Source: Alkalihalobacillus sp. LMS39 (GTDB lineage Bacteria > Bacillota > Bacilli > Bacillales > Bacillaceae_F). From it: a stretch of 64,000 bases of DNA. The DNA is taken from the NCBI RefSeq assembly GCF_022812285.1, contig NZ_CP093300.1, forward strand, positions 3,472,001-3,536,000. Reading direction: 5' to 3'. The position numbers were made by a program, and so were the translations under genes. This document shows positions 26,445 to 36,250 of the stretch, in pieces. The notes below the pieces were generated by a model, which did not search any database, had not been told where the DNA came from, and saw nothing but the letters and a program-made list of their open reading frames with translations. Every line of letters starts with the position of its first letter. The stretch's first letter is position 1.

Positions 26445-27644
26445 TTAAAAGAAGTCTATGAAAGCAGGAGGATTGCTTCCTAGTCTTCTTTCCCACTCTT
26501 TCACTTCTTCTTCATTTCCTTTCATGACTCCCATTTTAACGAGCTGTAATGGTCGCTTATAATGCATCAACATTGTCGTCAACATATTAATATTTACTTG
26601 AATTCCTCTTTTTGGGGGATGTTGACAAGCTAAATTGTCTGTCTTACTTTCAAACTTTTTCACTTCATGTTTATCCCCTTGAAACAGCACCTGATAAGTC
26701 GCATTATTCCAGTCGGCAAATGGGTCATGTACATGAACAAATAAAGAGGACATTGTACCGGCTTTAAATGGATAGTTTTCCAAAAACAGTTTGACATTAA
26801 CAATTCTCGCCATAAAATATGGAGATAATTCTTGTTTTACTTTTGGATTCGTAAACAAAAATGATGATTCGTCACTTGCCGGCAATGTTAATTCAACCTG
26901 ATCTATCATTGAATCATGGTCCGAAATGAAATTCCATAACCCACCTCGACTATCTTCATCCGTATAAACAAGCTCAGAAATCGTCATTTTTCGGTCCTTC
27001 ACTTCATACATGATATAACCAGTTGGCCGATTTTCTTCACGATAATAAACAGATAGATGTAGTTTTTTCCTTTTATATGTTAATTCATCCCACCATTTTT
27101 CTGTTCTTTTTAGCATCCCAAAGTAGGATTGACAATACGTGTCGTAAATGGAGTGCAAGTGGTCGGTTTGTTGAAGCGACTCCCGCTTCATCCATCCTAT
27201 CGCATTACCTTTCTTTGGAAGTTCATGGGAAGCTATAACTACCTTTTTCTCATCACAAAATAATTCCCAACCGTATTTACGATAAAAAGGGATAGTGAAG
27301 GGAAATAAATAAGAAAGCGTTACACCCTGTTCATCCAACTCTTTCAATCCAATTTTCAGTAGGTTTCGAACAAGGCCTTTTCTTCTTTGTTCTGGATATG
27401 TAGCGACTCCAGCGATCCCTCCCATTTTATATGCAACATTCCCTAACATCACTGTTAATGGAAGGACGGTCATCTTTGACTCCAATGTTTCTCCTTCAAA
27501 ATAGCCATAAGTTTGTTCTGGTCGCTTTGTCCTTATAAAATATGCTTTTTCTTCCTCTGTTAATTCATACTGAAACGCAAACTGAGAAAGTGTTAAACTC
27601 TCCTCCATCTCTTCCTTTGTTAACTTTCTAACTTGCCCCATCAT
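26445..27644 (-). CDS. Eis-family GNAT N-acetyltransferase
   Basis: 399 aa. Three-part Eis architecture: an N-terminal GNAT domain (about 1-145) with acetyl-CoA motif YPEQRRKGLVRNLLKIGL, a second GNAT-like domain, and a C-terminal SCP2-like domain (about 290-399, YQVLFQGDKHEVKKF). The family acetylates amines such as aminoglycosides or lysine side chains; the substrate here is unknown. It begins with two Met codons and either may start it. Accessory gene between ctaA and pyc. Confidence 0.85.
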   Translation of the reverse strand: MMGQVRKLTKEEMEESLTLSQFAFQYELTEEEKAYFIRTKRPEQTYGYFEGETLESKMTVLPLTVMLGNVAYKMGGIAGVATYPEQRRKGLVRNLLKIGLKELDEQGVTLSYLFPFTIPFYRKYGWELFCDEKKVVIASHELPKKGNAIGWMKRESLQQTDHLHSIYDTYCQSYFGMLKRTEKWWDELTYKRKKLHLSVYYREENRPTGYIMYEVKDRKMTISELVYTDEDSRGGLWNFISDHDSMIDQVELTLPASDESSFLFTNPKVKQELSPYFMARIVNVKLFLENYPFKAGTMSSLFVHVHDPFADWNNATYQVLFQGDKHEVKKFESKTDNLACQHPPKRGIQVNINMLTTMLMHYKRPLQLVKMGVMKGNEEEVKEWERRLGSNPPAFIDFF

Positions 27645-27676
27645 TATCCCCCCTTTATGTTATTGAAATAACTCAA

Positions 27677-27707
27677 AGAAAAAGGCTAGAGATAAAACTC
27701 TAGCCCA
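27677..27707 (-). terminator. Terminator of pyc
   Basis: GGGCTAGAG/CTCTAGCC hairpin followed on the - strand by TTTTTCTTTG. Confidence 0.85.
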
Positions 27708-27715
27708 TGTTGTGC

Positions 27716-30700
27716 TTAATTTGACAACTCAATTAATAAATCTCCGGTTTGAATCGCTTCTCCATTCGTTACATGGACGTCTTTTATTTCACCATCAAAT
27801 GGAGCTTGAACCGTTGTTTCCATTTTCATTGCTTCCGTAATCATGAGATGGTCACCTTTTTTAACCTTATCTCCCTTGACAACTAACGTTTTCACAACCG
27901 TACCAGGCATTGAAGCACCTATCTGGTTCGGGTTGCTCTTATCGACTTTCGCCTTTGCTTTAACAGATGTTTTCACATTCATATCTTTAATCATCACTTC
28001 ACGTGGCTGACCATTTAACTCAAAGTATACAATACGATTCCCGTCATCTTGCGGTTTTGAAATAGAAACAAGTTTCACGATTAACGTTTTCCCTTTTTCG
28101 ATTTCAACTTCGATCTCTTCCCCTAACCGTAACCCATAAAAGAATGTCGGTGTATCGAGAACAGAAACTTCACCAAACTGTTGACGGAAACGCTCATACT
28201 CCATAAACACTTTTGGATATATTGCATACGAGAGTATATCATGACTCGTTACTTGTCGATTTAATGTATGGTATAACGTCTCTTTTACCTCTTGGAAGTT
28301 AATCGGGTCTAGTAATTCACCAGGTCTAGTTGCAAGAGGTTCTCTACCTTTTAAGATGATTTGTTGTAATTCTTTCGGGAAACCTTGGTATGGTTGACCA
28401 AGTTGGCCCTGGAAAAACTCTACAACAGAATCTGGGAAGTCTAGATTATCACCACGGTCATAAATATCATCTTCAATTAAATTATTTTGCACCATATACA
28501 ATGCCATATCACCAACAACTTTAGATGATGGGGTTACTTTTACTACATCCCCAAACATATCGTTCACACGGCGATACATTTTTTTCACTTCATTCCAGCG
28601 GTTTTTTAATCCAACCGCTTTCGCTTGTTGCTGAAGATTACTGTATTGACCACCAGGCATTTCATGCTCATACACTTCTGTATGTGGCGCATTCATCCCA
28701 CTTTCAAACCCACTGTAAAACTTACGTGTACTATCCCAATAATCACTTAATTGCTCTAATGCTTTAATATCAACATTAGGCTGACGTTCTGAGCCTGATA
28801 ATGCATAATATAAGCTATTCATACTCGGCTGTGATGTTTGTCCTGCCATTGAGCTAATCGCCACATCAACAATATCAACACCGGCTTCAATTGCACGTGC
28901 GTATGTGAATAACCCATTTCCACTTGTATCATGTGTATGCAAGTGAATTGGAATATCAATCGTTTGTTTTAACTCAGTTACTAATTGATACGCAGCTTCT
29001 GGTTTTAGCAAACCGGCCATATCTTTAATTCCTAGAATATGTGCTCCAGCGTTTTCCAATTCTTTTGCTAAATTTTTATAATACTGCAAATCATATTTTG
29101 TACGGTTTTTATCTAATATATCTCCTGTGTAACAAAGAGTCGCCTCGGCAATTTTTCCACTTTCTCGCACTGAATCAATGGTCAATCTCATACCTTCCAC
29201 CCAGTTTAAGCTGTCAAAGATACGGAAAACATCGATTCCAGCTGCAGCAGATTTATCAACGAACTCTTTAATTAAATTATCTGGGTAGTTCGTATACCCA
29301 ACCGCATTTGATGCTCGAAATAACATTTGCAATAAGACATTAGGCATTTTATTGCGTAAAATTAAAAGTCTTTCCCATGGATCTTCATGTAAAAATCTCA
29401 TCGCAACATCAAATGTAGCGCCGCCCCACATTTCTGATGAAAACAAATGTGGAACCATTCTTGCGGTTGGTTCTGCAATTTGCTTTAAATCATGCGTACG
29501 AACCCTTGTAGCTAACAAAGATTGATGAGCATCTCGGAACGTTGTGTCTGTTAATAACACTTCTTTTTGCTCTTTTACCCATTTACTTAACCCGTCAGCG
29601 CCTCTTTCTTCAAGAATTTGCTTTGTCCCTTTTGGAAATGGCTCAGTATAATTTACTTTTGGTACTTCTGGAATATCAAGTACTGGTTTTTTTACACCTT
29701 CTAATCCAGGATACCCATTAACGATCGTTTCACCGATAAATGATAACATTTTTGTTCCACGGTCTTTTCGTTTTGGAAATACAAAAAGTTCTGGAGTAGT
29801 ATCAATGAACGATGTGTTGTATTCACCAGAAAGAAAAGCTCGGTGCTGAACAACATTTTCTAAAAACGCAATGTTTGTTTTAATCCCACGTATACGGAAT
29901 TCTCGTAAGTTTCGCAACATTTTTTGAGAAGCGCCTTCAAATGTAAGGGCCCACGTCGACACTTTAACGAGCAATGAATCATAATAAGGTGTAATAACAG
30001 ACCCTTGATAACCGTTTCCAGCATCAAGGCGAACTCCAAATCCACCACCAGAACGATAAGCCATAATTTTCCCTGTGTCTGGTAAAAACCCGTTACTTGG
30101 GTCTTCTGTTGTAACACGTGACTGAATAGCATACCCATTACATGCAATGTTTTCTTGTTTCGGAATTCCTAATACTTTGTTATGTAGCTCTTCTCCATCA
30201 GCAATAAATAATTGGGATTGAACAATATCGACACCCGTAATCATTTCAGTAATCGTATGTTCTACTTGAATTCGCGGATTGACTTCAATAAAGAAAAATT
30301 CACCGTTTTCTGTTACTAAGAATTCAACAGTCCCTGCATTTATATAATTGACACTCTTAGATAATTGAACAGCTGCTTCACAAATTTTCTCACGTAACTC
30401 TTGATCTAACGACACACTAGGGGCCACTTCAACTACTTTTTGATGTCGACGTTGAACAGAACAATCACGCTCATATAAATGGACGATATTTCCATGCTTG
30501 TCCGCCAAGATTTGTACTTCAATATGTTTTGGATTTTCTACAAATTTCTCAACATAAACTTCGTCATTTCCAAAAGCGGATTTCGCTTCTGACTTCGCTC
30601 TGTCGTAGGCTTCGTTTAAAGCTTCTTGTGACCGGACAATTCTCATACCACGTCCGCCACCACCAAGTGCAGCTTTAATAATAAAAGGAAATCCATGTTG

Positions 30701-31165
30701 CTCTGCAAACGCTTGAACATCCTCTAAGCTATTAACAGGTCCATCACTTCCTGGAATAACAGGAATATTTGCTTTAATAGCCTGTTCCCTCGCTTGTACT
30801 TTATCACCAAACATAACTAAATGCTCTGTATTTGGACCAATAAAAATAATGCCTTCTTCTTCACATCGCTTAGCAAATTGTAAGTTTTCAGACAAAAACC
30901 CGTACCCTGGGTGAATCGCATCTACATCATTTCGTTTTGCAATTTCTAAAATACCCTCGATATCTAAGTATGCTTCAATTGGTTTCTTACCTTCCCCTAC
31001 TAGGTAAGCTTCGTCAGCTTTATAGCGGTGGTAAGCACCCATATCTTCTTTAGAATAAATCGCAACCGTTCGAATATGTAACTCTGTGCAGGCTCTAAAT
31101 ATTCTTATAGCAATCTCTCCACGGTTTGCTACTAGAACCTTTTTAATGTTCTTTAACCCATCCAT
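27716..31165 (-). CDS. pyc: Pyruvate carboxylase
   Basis: 1149 aa, the full single-chain length. Domains in order: biotin carboxylase with ATP-grasp (about 7-450; GGGGRGMRIV, EVNPRIQVEH), carboxyltransferase TIM barrel (about 530-800; TTFRDAHQSLLATRVRT, HLHTHDTSG), the tetramerisation/allosteric segment, and the C-terminal biotinyl domain with EAMKME (biotinylated Lys1114). It converts pyruvate + HCO3- + ATP to oxaloacetate, an anaplerotic step, usually activated by acetyl-CoA. AGGAGG precedes the ATG. ftsW, the usual neighbour in B. subtilis, is not next to it. Confidence 0.98.
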   Translation of the reverse strand: MDGLKNIKKVLVANRGEIAIRIFRACTELHIRTVAIYSKEDMGAYHRYKADEAYLVGEGKKPIEAYLDIEGILEIAKRNDVDAIHPGYGFLSENLQFAKRCEEEGIIFIGPNTEHLVMFGDKVQAREQAIKANIPVIPGSDGPVNSLEDVQAFAEQHGFPFIIKAALGGGGRGMRIVRSQEALNEAYDRAKSEAKSAFGNDEVYVEKFVENPKHIEVQILADKHGNIVHLYERDCSVQRRHQKVVEVAPSVSLDQELREKICEAAVQLSKSVNYINAGTVEFLVTENGEFFFIEVNPRIQVEHTITEMITGVDIVQSQLFIADGEELHNKVLGIPKQENIACNGYAIQSRVTTEDPSNGFLPDTGKIMAYRSGGGFGVRLDAGNGYQGSVITPYYDSLLVKVSTWALTFEGASQKMLRNLREFRIRGIKTNIAFLENVVQHRAFLSGEYNTSFIDTTPELFVFPKRKDRGTKMLSFIGETIVNGYPGLEGVKKPVLDIPEVPKVNYTEPFPKGTKQILEERGADGLSKWVKEQKEVLLTDTTFRDAHQSLLATRVRTHDLKQIAEPTARMVPHLFSSEMWGGATFDVAMRFLHEDPWERLLILRNKMPNVLLQMLFRASNAVGYTNYPDNLIKEFVDKSAAAGIDVFRIFDSLNWVEGMRLTIDSVRESGKIAEATLCYTGDILDKNRTKYDLQYYKNLAKELENAGAHILGIKDMAGLLKPEAAYQLVTELKQTIDIPIHLHTHDTSGNGLFTYARAIEAGVDIVDVAISSMAGQTSQPSMNSLYYALSGSERQPNVDIKALEQLSDYWDSTRKFYSGFESGMNAPHTEVYEHEMPGGQYSNLQQQAKAVGLKNRWNEVKKMYRRVNDMFGDVVKVTPSSKVVGDMALYMVQNNLIEDDIYDRGDNLDFPDSVVEFFQGQLGQPYQGFPKELQQIILKGREPLATRPGELLDPINFQEVKETLYHTLNRQVTSHDILSYAIYPKVFMEYERFRQQFGEVSVLDTPTFFYGLRLGEEIEVEIEKGKTLIVKLVSISKPQDDGNRIVYFELNGQPREVMIKDMNVKTSVKAKAKVDKSNPNQIGASMPGTVVKTLVVKGDKVKKGDHLMITEAMKMETTVQAPFDGEIKDVHVTNGEAIQTGDLLIELSN

Positions 31166-31407
31166 AGTACTCCTCCTATAACCAACATAATAATTTCATT
31201 GTAAGAAATGAAACGATAGGAAATCAAGAGTTTACTTCCACCCTAGATAACTTCCCCTTTTTCTTTAGCTTTTCTCTATATAAAGATTATATTATCATGA
31301 AAAGAAATTCAAACTCAAAACTTTTCTAAATAAAAACAACTTTCTTACAATTTTTTTTGCTAAAAAAAGAGTGGGTCTTATTTTGCAAACCCAGCGTTGT
31401 AAATAAA

Positions 31408-31438
31408 AACCAAGCTACCAAAAGAATAGCTTGGTTCA
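31408..31438 (-). terminator. Terminator of ylaN
   Basis: AACCAAGCTA/TAGCTTGGTT stem with T5 on the - strand, directly after the ylaN stop. Confidence 0.85.
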
Positions 31439-31440
31439 TA

Positions 31441-31716
31441 TTATTTTCTTGTAGACGCCTCATGTAATGTTGCTAATTTTCGCTCTAAATCTGATAATAA
31501 TTGCTTGCCCGTTTCTTCATCTATGAGTTCCAAACGAATAGCAAAGTCTATCTCTCTAGATAAGCCGAACATTTGTGTATCTAACACTTCCTCGTAAAGA
31601 GGACATTGTGGCATCGTTAAGTTTTCTAATTGAACTTCTATTAACCTTTGAATTTTTTCAGCATCAGCTTTAAGAAGGGCATATGCTTTTTCGCTATGTC
31701 CTGTAACGGTCTTCAT
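31441..31716 (-). CDS. ylaN: YlaN (UPF0358), Fur-associated iron-homeostasis protein
   Basis: 91 aa, standard size. The family hallmark is [31 protein letters not shown] (about 29-59). Small helical cytoplasmic protein, essential in B. subtilis under standard conditions. Recent work links it to iron sensing through Fur; this is family knowledge, not visible in the sequence. It ends in its own terminator, so it is separate from pyc. Confidence 0.95.
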   Translation of the reverse strand: MKTVTGHSEKAYALLKADAEKIQRLIEVQLENLTMPQCPLYEEVLDTQMFGLSREIDFAIRLELIDEETGKQLLSDLERKLATLHEASTRK

Positions 31717-31824
31717 GAAACCTTGTCCCTCCTTTATGAATCTTCTCTACCTACTTTATACTTATACTATCTCTCTTAAGGCAAAATTGCAATGGTTTTC
31801 AATGAAATATAGCGAAAAGAACGT

Positions 31825-31947
31825 TAAGAAAAACGAGGAGCGTCTTTTCTTTCAAGCGAAGTGCGGAGCCCTTGCTCTCCTGGAATAGCTTTCAAAGTTC
31901 ACTGCTACACCAAAATTTTTATACTTTCTTTCTTATCTTTTAAAAAA
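31825..31947 (+). repeat. Dispersed repeat, copy B
   Basis: Near-complete copy: TTAAGAAAAACGAGGAGC, TTTCAAGCGAAGTGCGGAGCC, ATAGCTTTCAAAG, TTCACTGCTACACC, AAAATTTTTATACTTTC, TTATCTTTTAAAAAA. It lies on the + strand between two - strand genes. Its A-run end supplies the glsA stop codon read on the opposite strand (31940-31942). Confidence 0.9.
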
Positions 31948-32869
31948 TACTTAGTTTCATTTCTTTTGCTAAAAGTTCTAATAATTTGATCCCAGCAATA
32001 CTATTTCCCTTTTCATCAAGGGCTGGTCCATATATTCCTATTCCCATTCCATGCGGAACAGAACCTAAAATTCCACCGGAGACACCACTTTTGGCTGGAA
32101 TTCCGACTTTAATGGCAAACTCGCCTGACGCATTATACATTCCGCAAGTAACCATAAATGTTTTCACTATCCTTGCAACATCATACGGCACAACCGTTTC
32201 TCCTGAAAGAGGATCAACGCCTTTATTGGCCAAAACCCACCCTATTTTTGCTAAATCATGAGAATTAAGCTCAATAGCACATTGCTTTGTATACAATGCC
32301 AATAATTCATTGACATCTCCCTCGATTACACCATGTTGTTTCATAAAATACGCTAAGGATCGATTTAAATCCGCTGTTTCAAACTCTGATTGGGCAACAC
32401 GTTCATTGTATGTAATATCATGATTTCCAGTTAGTTTTTGAATAAAGTCAATAAGTCTAGATAATTTTTCGTCATTTGTTTGCCCAGGCAATAAGTTCGT
32501 GACAGCAAGAGCTCCTGCATTAATCATTGGATTTAATGGTTTAGAAGGGACACTTGTTTCTAACTTTGATATCGAGTTAAACGGGTCTCCCGTTGGTTCC
32601 ATTCCTACTTTTTGAAAAACAAAGTCTTCTCCTTTATCCATAAGAGCCAATGCTAATGTAAGAACTTTGGAAATGCTTTGTAATGTAAAAGTTTCCGCAA
32701 CATTCCCAGCAGAATAGCATTCATTTGGACCCTTATAGATAGCAATGGCTAGTGTATTTGGGTCAGCTTCTCCTAGTGCTGGTATATATGTGGCTACTTT
32801 CCCTTTTTCCGAATAAGAGCTTACTTCCTCAATCCATTTCTCTAACTGCTCTGTTTTTTGACAACCCAT
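31940..32869 (-). CDS. glsA: Glutaminase A
   Basis: 309 aa, serine-dependent beta-lactamase-like glutaminase. The S-x-x-K nucleophile motif is in [16 protein letters not shown] (about 62-77). Further signatures are [46 protein letters not shown] and the closing [13 protein letters not shown]-like [17 protein letters not shown]. It hydrolyses L-glutamine to glutamate and ammonia. GGAGGG precedes the ATG. Equivalent to YlaM (GlsA2) of B. subtilis by position. Confidence 0.95.
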   Translation of the reverse strand: MGCQKTEQLEKWIEEVSSYSEKGKVATYIPALGEADPNTLAIAIYKGPNECYSAGNVAETFTLQSISKVLTLALALMDKGEDFVFQKVGMEPTGDPFNSISKLETSVPSKPLNPMINAGALAVTNLLPGQTNDEKLSRLIDFIQKLTGNHDITYNERVAQSEFETADLNRSLAYFMKQHGVIEGDVNELLALYTKQCAIELNSHDLAKIGWVLANKGVDPLSGETVVPYDVARIVKTFMVTCGMYNASGEFAIKVGIPAKSGVSGGILGSVPHGMGIGIYGPALDEKGNSIAGIKLLELLAKEMKLSIF

Positions 32870-33003
32870 TTATCATCCCTCCATCTACTCCTTATAACCT
32901 CATTATGGACGTAAAGCGGGTTTACTAACCGCTTTCTATTAGCCAAAAAGGTATAAACCGATTATACTAATATATAGTACTTGATGGGGAAGGAGATTTC
33001 ATA

Positions 33004-33504
33004 ATGGAATTTGTTTTTTTTATTACAGGAAATGTTGAACATCCGTTAACGATCGACCCGACCGTTTGGATTTTTGATGATAGAAAAGTGGACCTGACGA
33101 CGTATTTTACCGAATCAAAAAAAGAGGAAGATTCGTTAACCGCCTATAAAAAAGCGATTTCAGCGCAATGGGATAAAGAAATAACAGAAGGGGCACAGCC
33201 TCCGTCTCAAACGAATGACAACCGAGTGTCATTCAAAAAAGAAGAACTATTACATGGCACATTTGCGATGAAACTTGAGCCTTTTTTATCTCATACAAAA
33301 CCGGTAAATCCCTCAGCTCTCGCCATTGAAACAACGACTGGAGAAATGATAACTTTGGATTGGGACAAGGCTACATCGTGTTTGCTTAAATTCTCAGATA
33401 ACGGGAAACCTTTAACGGAAAATGGTCCTGTTCACATTCTTTATGGTGATGGCTCAAATCTTGAAGCCCCTATCACAAATGTAGCAAAGCTAATCGTAAA
33501 ATAA
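33004..33504 (+). CDS. ylaL: YlaL-like protein
   Basis: 166 aa soluble protein opening with a hydrophobic strand FVFFITGNVEHPLTIDPTVWIFDDRKVDL. It is mixed alpha/beta with no enzymatic motif I recognise. Position between glsA and the PhoH-type ATPase gene matches ylaL of B. subtilis. AAGGAG precedes the ATG. Its TAA stop is the first three bases of a dispersed repeat copy. Confidence 0.8.
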   Translation: MEFVFFITGNVEHPLTIDPTVWIFDDRKVDLTTYFTESKKEEDSLTAYKKAISAQWDKEITEGAQPPSQTNDNRVSFKKEELLHGTFAMKLEPFLSHTKPVNPSALAIETTTGEMITLDWDKATSCLLKFSDNGKPLTENGPVHILYGDGSNLEAPITNVAKLIVK

Positions 33505-33577
33505 GAAAAACGCGGGATAGAATAAGCTTTCAAAGCTTCACTGCTAGACCAAAACTTTCTTATCTTTTAAAAAAGGT
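33502..33577 (+). repeat. Dispersed repeat, copy E (internally deleted)
   Basis: TAAGAAAAACGCGG, then a jump to GATAGAATAAGCTTTCAAAGC, TTCACTGCTAGACC, AAAACTTTCTTATCTTTTAAAAAA. The first TAA is the ylaL stop codon. The ~45-base middle block present in full copies is missing. Confidence 0.88.
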
Positions 33578-33625
33578 TTACGCAAAAATGGACATATCAC
33601 CTTTTTTGCGTAAACCTCTTTTTCT
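33567..33625. terminator. Bidirectional terminator between ylaL and phoH2
   Basis: AAAAAGGTTTACGCAAAA pairs with TTTTGCGTAAACCTCTTTTT; it abuts repeat copy E. Confidence 0.85.
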
Positions 33626-33647
33626 TCTCCTGTTACACATTATTGTT

Positions 33648-34979
33648 TTACAATAAATCAGCTGCTAGTTGAGCTAAACCGGAACGTTCCCCTTTTTCTA
33701 ATTTCACATGTCCACTAATTTTTTCATTTTTAAACTTTTCCACAACATACGTTAATCCATTGTTATATTCGTCTAAATATGGGTGATCAATTTGTTTTGG
33801 GTCGCCCATTAAAACGATTTTACTTCGTTCTCCTACTCTTGTTAAAATCGTTTTTACTTCATGTTTTGTTAAATTTTGTGCTTCATCAATGATGATGAAC
33901 TGATCAGGGATGCTTCGGCCACGAATATAAGTCAAAGCTTCTACTTGAATCGAACCCATACCAGCGAGAATTTGGTCTAGTTCACCTGGTTTTTTTGCAT
34001 TAAACAAATATTCCAAATTATCAAAGATTGGTTGCATCCACGGTCTTAGCTTTTCTTCTTTTTCTCCTGGTAAAAAACCAATATCTTTTCCTACAGGAAT
34101 AACAGGTCTAGCTACTAGCAACTTATTATATCTCCCTAAATCCTCTGTTTGTAGGAGCCCAGAAGCTAATGATAATAATGTTTTTCCTGTTCCTGCTTTT
34201 CCGATTAACGTGACGAGAGGGATGTCATCACGAAGAAGCAATTCAAAGGCCATTTTTTGTTGGACGTTTCGAGCTTTAATGCCCCAAACTTGGTCTGGCT
34301 CTATACTAAAAGGTTTGATTTTTTTTCCGTCAAAATCCACTTTTCCTATTGCAGAAGAGGAACCTCCTAGTGCATTTTTCATAATAATAAATTGGTGGGG
34401 ATACAATGGATATTGTGATAATTCACTCGCATCTAGTTCATGATTTGTATAAAATGAGTTAAGAATGTCGGTATCCACATACATTTCAACATAACCTGAA
34501 TACACATTATCAAATTCTATAACTCGGTCATTTAAAAAATCTTCTGCCGGAATACCTAAAGCATCCGCTTTTACCCTTACGAGAGCATCTTTACTAATCA
34601 GAATGACTTCTTTACCATCAGGTTTTTCTTGTTCTTCTAATAACAAGTTTAAGGCAACCGCAATAATCCGATTATCATTGGTCATGTCTGCGAATGAACC
34701 TTTTAGCTTTTCAAAAGATCGGTGATTTAGCTCCACTCGCAATCGGCCACCTGTGTCAAGTAACACTCCTTCATGAAGTTTTCCTTTCCCACGTAGGCTG
34801 TCCATTGTTTTTGAGAAATGCCTAGCGTTTCTTCCGATTTCATCCATATAGCGCTTTTTTGAATCTACCTCTTCTAAAACAATAGCTGGAATGACAACTT
34901 CATTGTCTTCAAAGGCATATACTGAATTCGGGTCTTGTAATAAGACATTCGTATCTAAGACGTAGATTTTGCTCAACAT
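33648..34979 (-). CDS. ylaK: PIN domain fused to PhoH ATPase (PhoH2/YlaK)
   Basis: 443 aa from ATG at 34979 (AGGAGG upstream; an earlier in-frame ATG gives 12 extra residues). An N-terminal PIN ribonuclease domain (about 1-150) starts KIYVLDTNVLL with acidic residues in EEVDSKKR and SKDALVR. The C-terminal PhoH ATPase has Walker A GKAGTGKT (260-267) and Walker B IIIDEAQ (362-368). PhoH2 proteins are RNA helicase/RNases in other species. Located between ylaL and a PPOX gene. Confidence 0.95.
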   Translation of the reverse strand: MLSKIYVLDTNVLLQDPNSVYAFEDNEVVIPAIVLEEVDSKKRYMDEIGRNARHFSKTMDSLRGKGKLHEGVLLDTGGRLRVELNHRSFEKLKGSFADMTNDNRIIAVALNLLLEEQEKPDGKEVILISKDALVRVKADALGIPAEDFLNDRVIEFDNVYSGYVEMYVDTDILNSFYTNHELDASELSQYPLYPHQFIIMKNALGGSSSAIGKVDFDGKKIKPFSIEPDQVWGIKARNVQQKMAFELLLRDDIPLVTLIGKAGTGKTLLSLASGLLQTEDLGRYNKLLVARPVIPVGKDIGFLPGEKEEKLRPWMQPIFDNLEYLFNAKKPGELDQILAGMGSIQVEALTYIRGRSIPDQFIIIDEAQNLTKHEVKTILTRVGERSKIVLMGDPKQIDHPYLDEYNNGLTYVVEKFKNEKISGHVKLEKGERSGLAQLAADLL

Positions 34980-35253
34980 TCCGCCTCCTGACTCAAGTTC
35001 GTTTCTCCACAACACTTACTTATAGCTTATGCACATCTAGAAAAATATGTTATTTTCCTATTCACGTACAACTTCTATAGTATAGGTGTATGTTCACCAA
35101 CATGAAGATAGAAGAAAAATTAGACAGTCCCTCCTTAAACGTTTAAATTTTTCTGTCTCTTTATTATTCTTCATTTTTTTGAACTGTTCCTTTTTCGATT
35201 CAAACTTTACAAAAACGATATAATCCGCTGTTAAAACGAATTTATTTTCCGTT

Positions 35254-35432
35254 CGGACACCTGTTCCGTTATTCGCATAAAAATTAGCCTTTTCAACACC
35301 GTTACGGACATACGTTCCGCTATTTTCCCTTTATCGCGATGTTTTAGCTCGTTTCTATGAATATAACGGAACAGGTGTCCGATAGGTAAATGAAAACTCC
35401 AGTTGCATTGAAATTAACGGAATAAATGTCCG
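35254..35432. repeat. Inverted array of four CGGACA...CCGTTAT repeats
   Basis: CGGACACCTGTTCCGTTAT (35254-35272) has a perfect 19-bp inverted partner at 35363-35381. A second pair, CGGACATACGTTCCGCTAT (35305-35323) and TTAACGGAATAAATGTCCG (35414-35432), lies 51 bases further along in each arm. The gene-free region 34980-35456 is thus a large inverted repeat built of 51-bp steps. Nothing else was seen in it. Confidence 0.8.
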
Positions 35433-35456
35433 TACTAATGAAAAAAAAGCCTATTT

Positions 35457-35912
35457 CTAGGCTTTTTTCATCGCTTCCATCACTTGTTTGTCAAGCTTTG
35501 CTGCTGCTTCAGCATCATATGTTTTTTCATATTTAGGTTCTTGTGAAATTTTCGAACCATAAAACATGGCATCTCTTACTTCTTTAACTGTAATTTCCAC
35601 TAACGCTAATTTTAATGGAACACCTTCCATTTTTTCTACTTTAACGTTCGCGTCACCTGCCACTGAATAAGTTGAACCATTTCCAATAAAATTAAGAACA
35701 ACTCCGGCATGTTTTGCAATATTTTCAACAATTCGTGAACGGTTATCCACTGCAAATCGAACCGTTTCATTATCAGGTGCAAACACCCAAGAAATCGCAC
35801 TCACATTAGGAGAACCCGTTTCATTGTCAACCGTTGCAATCGTCACAAGTCTTTCTGATTGCAATAACGGAAGTAGTTCATCTGTTAATTTTGTTTCTAC
35901 TTGATTGGCCAT
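35457..35912 (-). CDS. Pyridoxamine 5'-phosphate oxidase-family protein
   Basis: 151 aa FMN-binding split-barrel fold: LVTIATVDNETGSPNVSAISWVF is the first sheet and RFAVDNRSRIVENIAKH the typical flavin-binding segment. At this length it is a PPOX-like reductase or stress protein rather than PdxH itself. The substrate is unknown. It occupies the position where B. subtilis carries ylaJ. Confidence 0.82.
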   Translation of the reverse strand: MANQVETKLTDELLPLLQSERLVTIATVDNETGSPNVSAISWVFAPDNETVRFAVDNRSRIVENIAKHAGVVLNFIGNGSTYSVAGDANVKVEKMEGVPLKLALVEITVKEVRDAMFYGSKISQEPKYEKTYDAEAAAKLDKQVMEAMKKA

Positions 35913-36049
35913 ACTAAAACCTCCAGATCAATTGTTTTCGTACACCTATACTATACCTATATTTATGGAAACTTAAAACTATAATGCAATATTTCAGTTT
36001 ATTTTTTCTTATACATTGAGTAGAATAGATGTACAAGAGGTGATTTATC

Positions 36050-36250
36050 ATGCGAGTAAAATGTGTATTATGCGATAAAATTAATAATATTGATGATTAT
36101 AGTCCAGATGCAAAACGACTTCGAAATAGACCTATACACACGTATATGTGCCCGGAGTGTCAAGAGCGTATCTCAGAAAGAACTGCCGAACGACAAGCAA
36201 CAGGCAATTTCAAATTGTACAGAAAACAAAAACAAGAAAATGATTGGTAA
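36050..36250 (+). CDS. ylaI: YlaI, DUF2197 zinc-ribbon protein
   Basis: 66 aa. Two CxxC knuckles, CVLCDK (5-10) and CPECQ (about 34-38), form a small zinc ribbon; between them is KRLRNRPIHTYMCPEC, typical of DUF2197. Probably nucleic-acid or protein binding; function unknown. AAGAGGTG precedes the ATG. Its TAA stop begins repeat copy C. Confidence 0.92.
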   Translation: MRVKCVLCDKINNIDDYSPDAKRLRNRPIHTYMCPECQERISERTAERQATGNFKLYRKQKQENDW

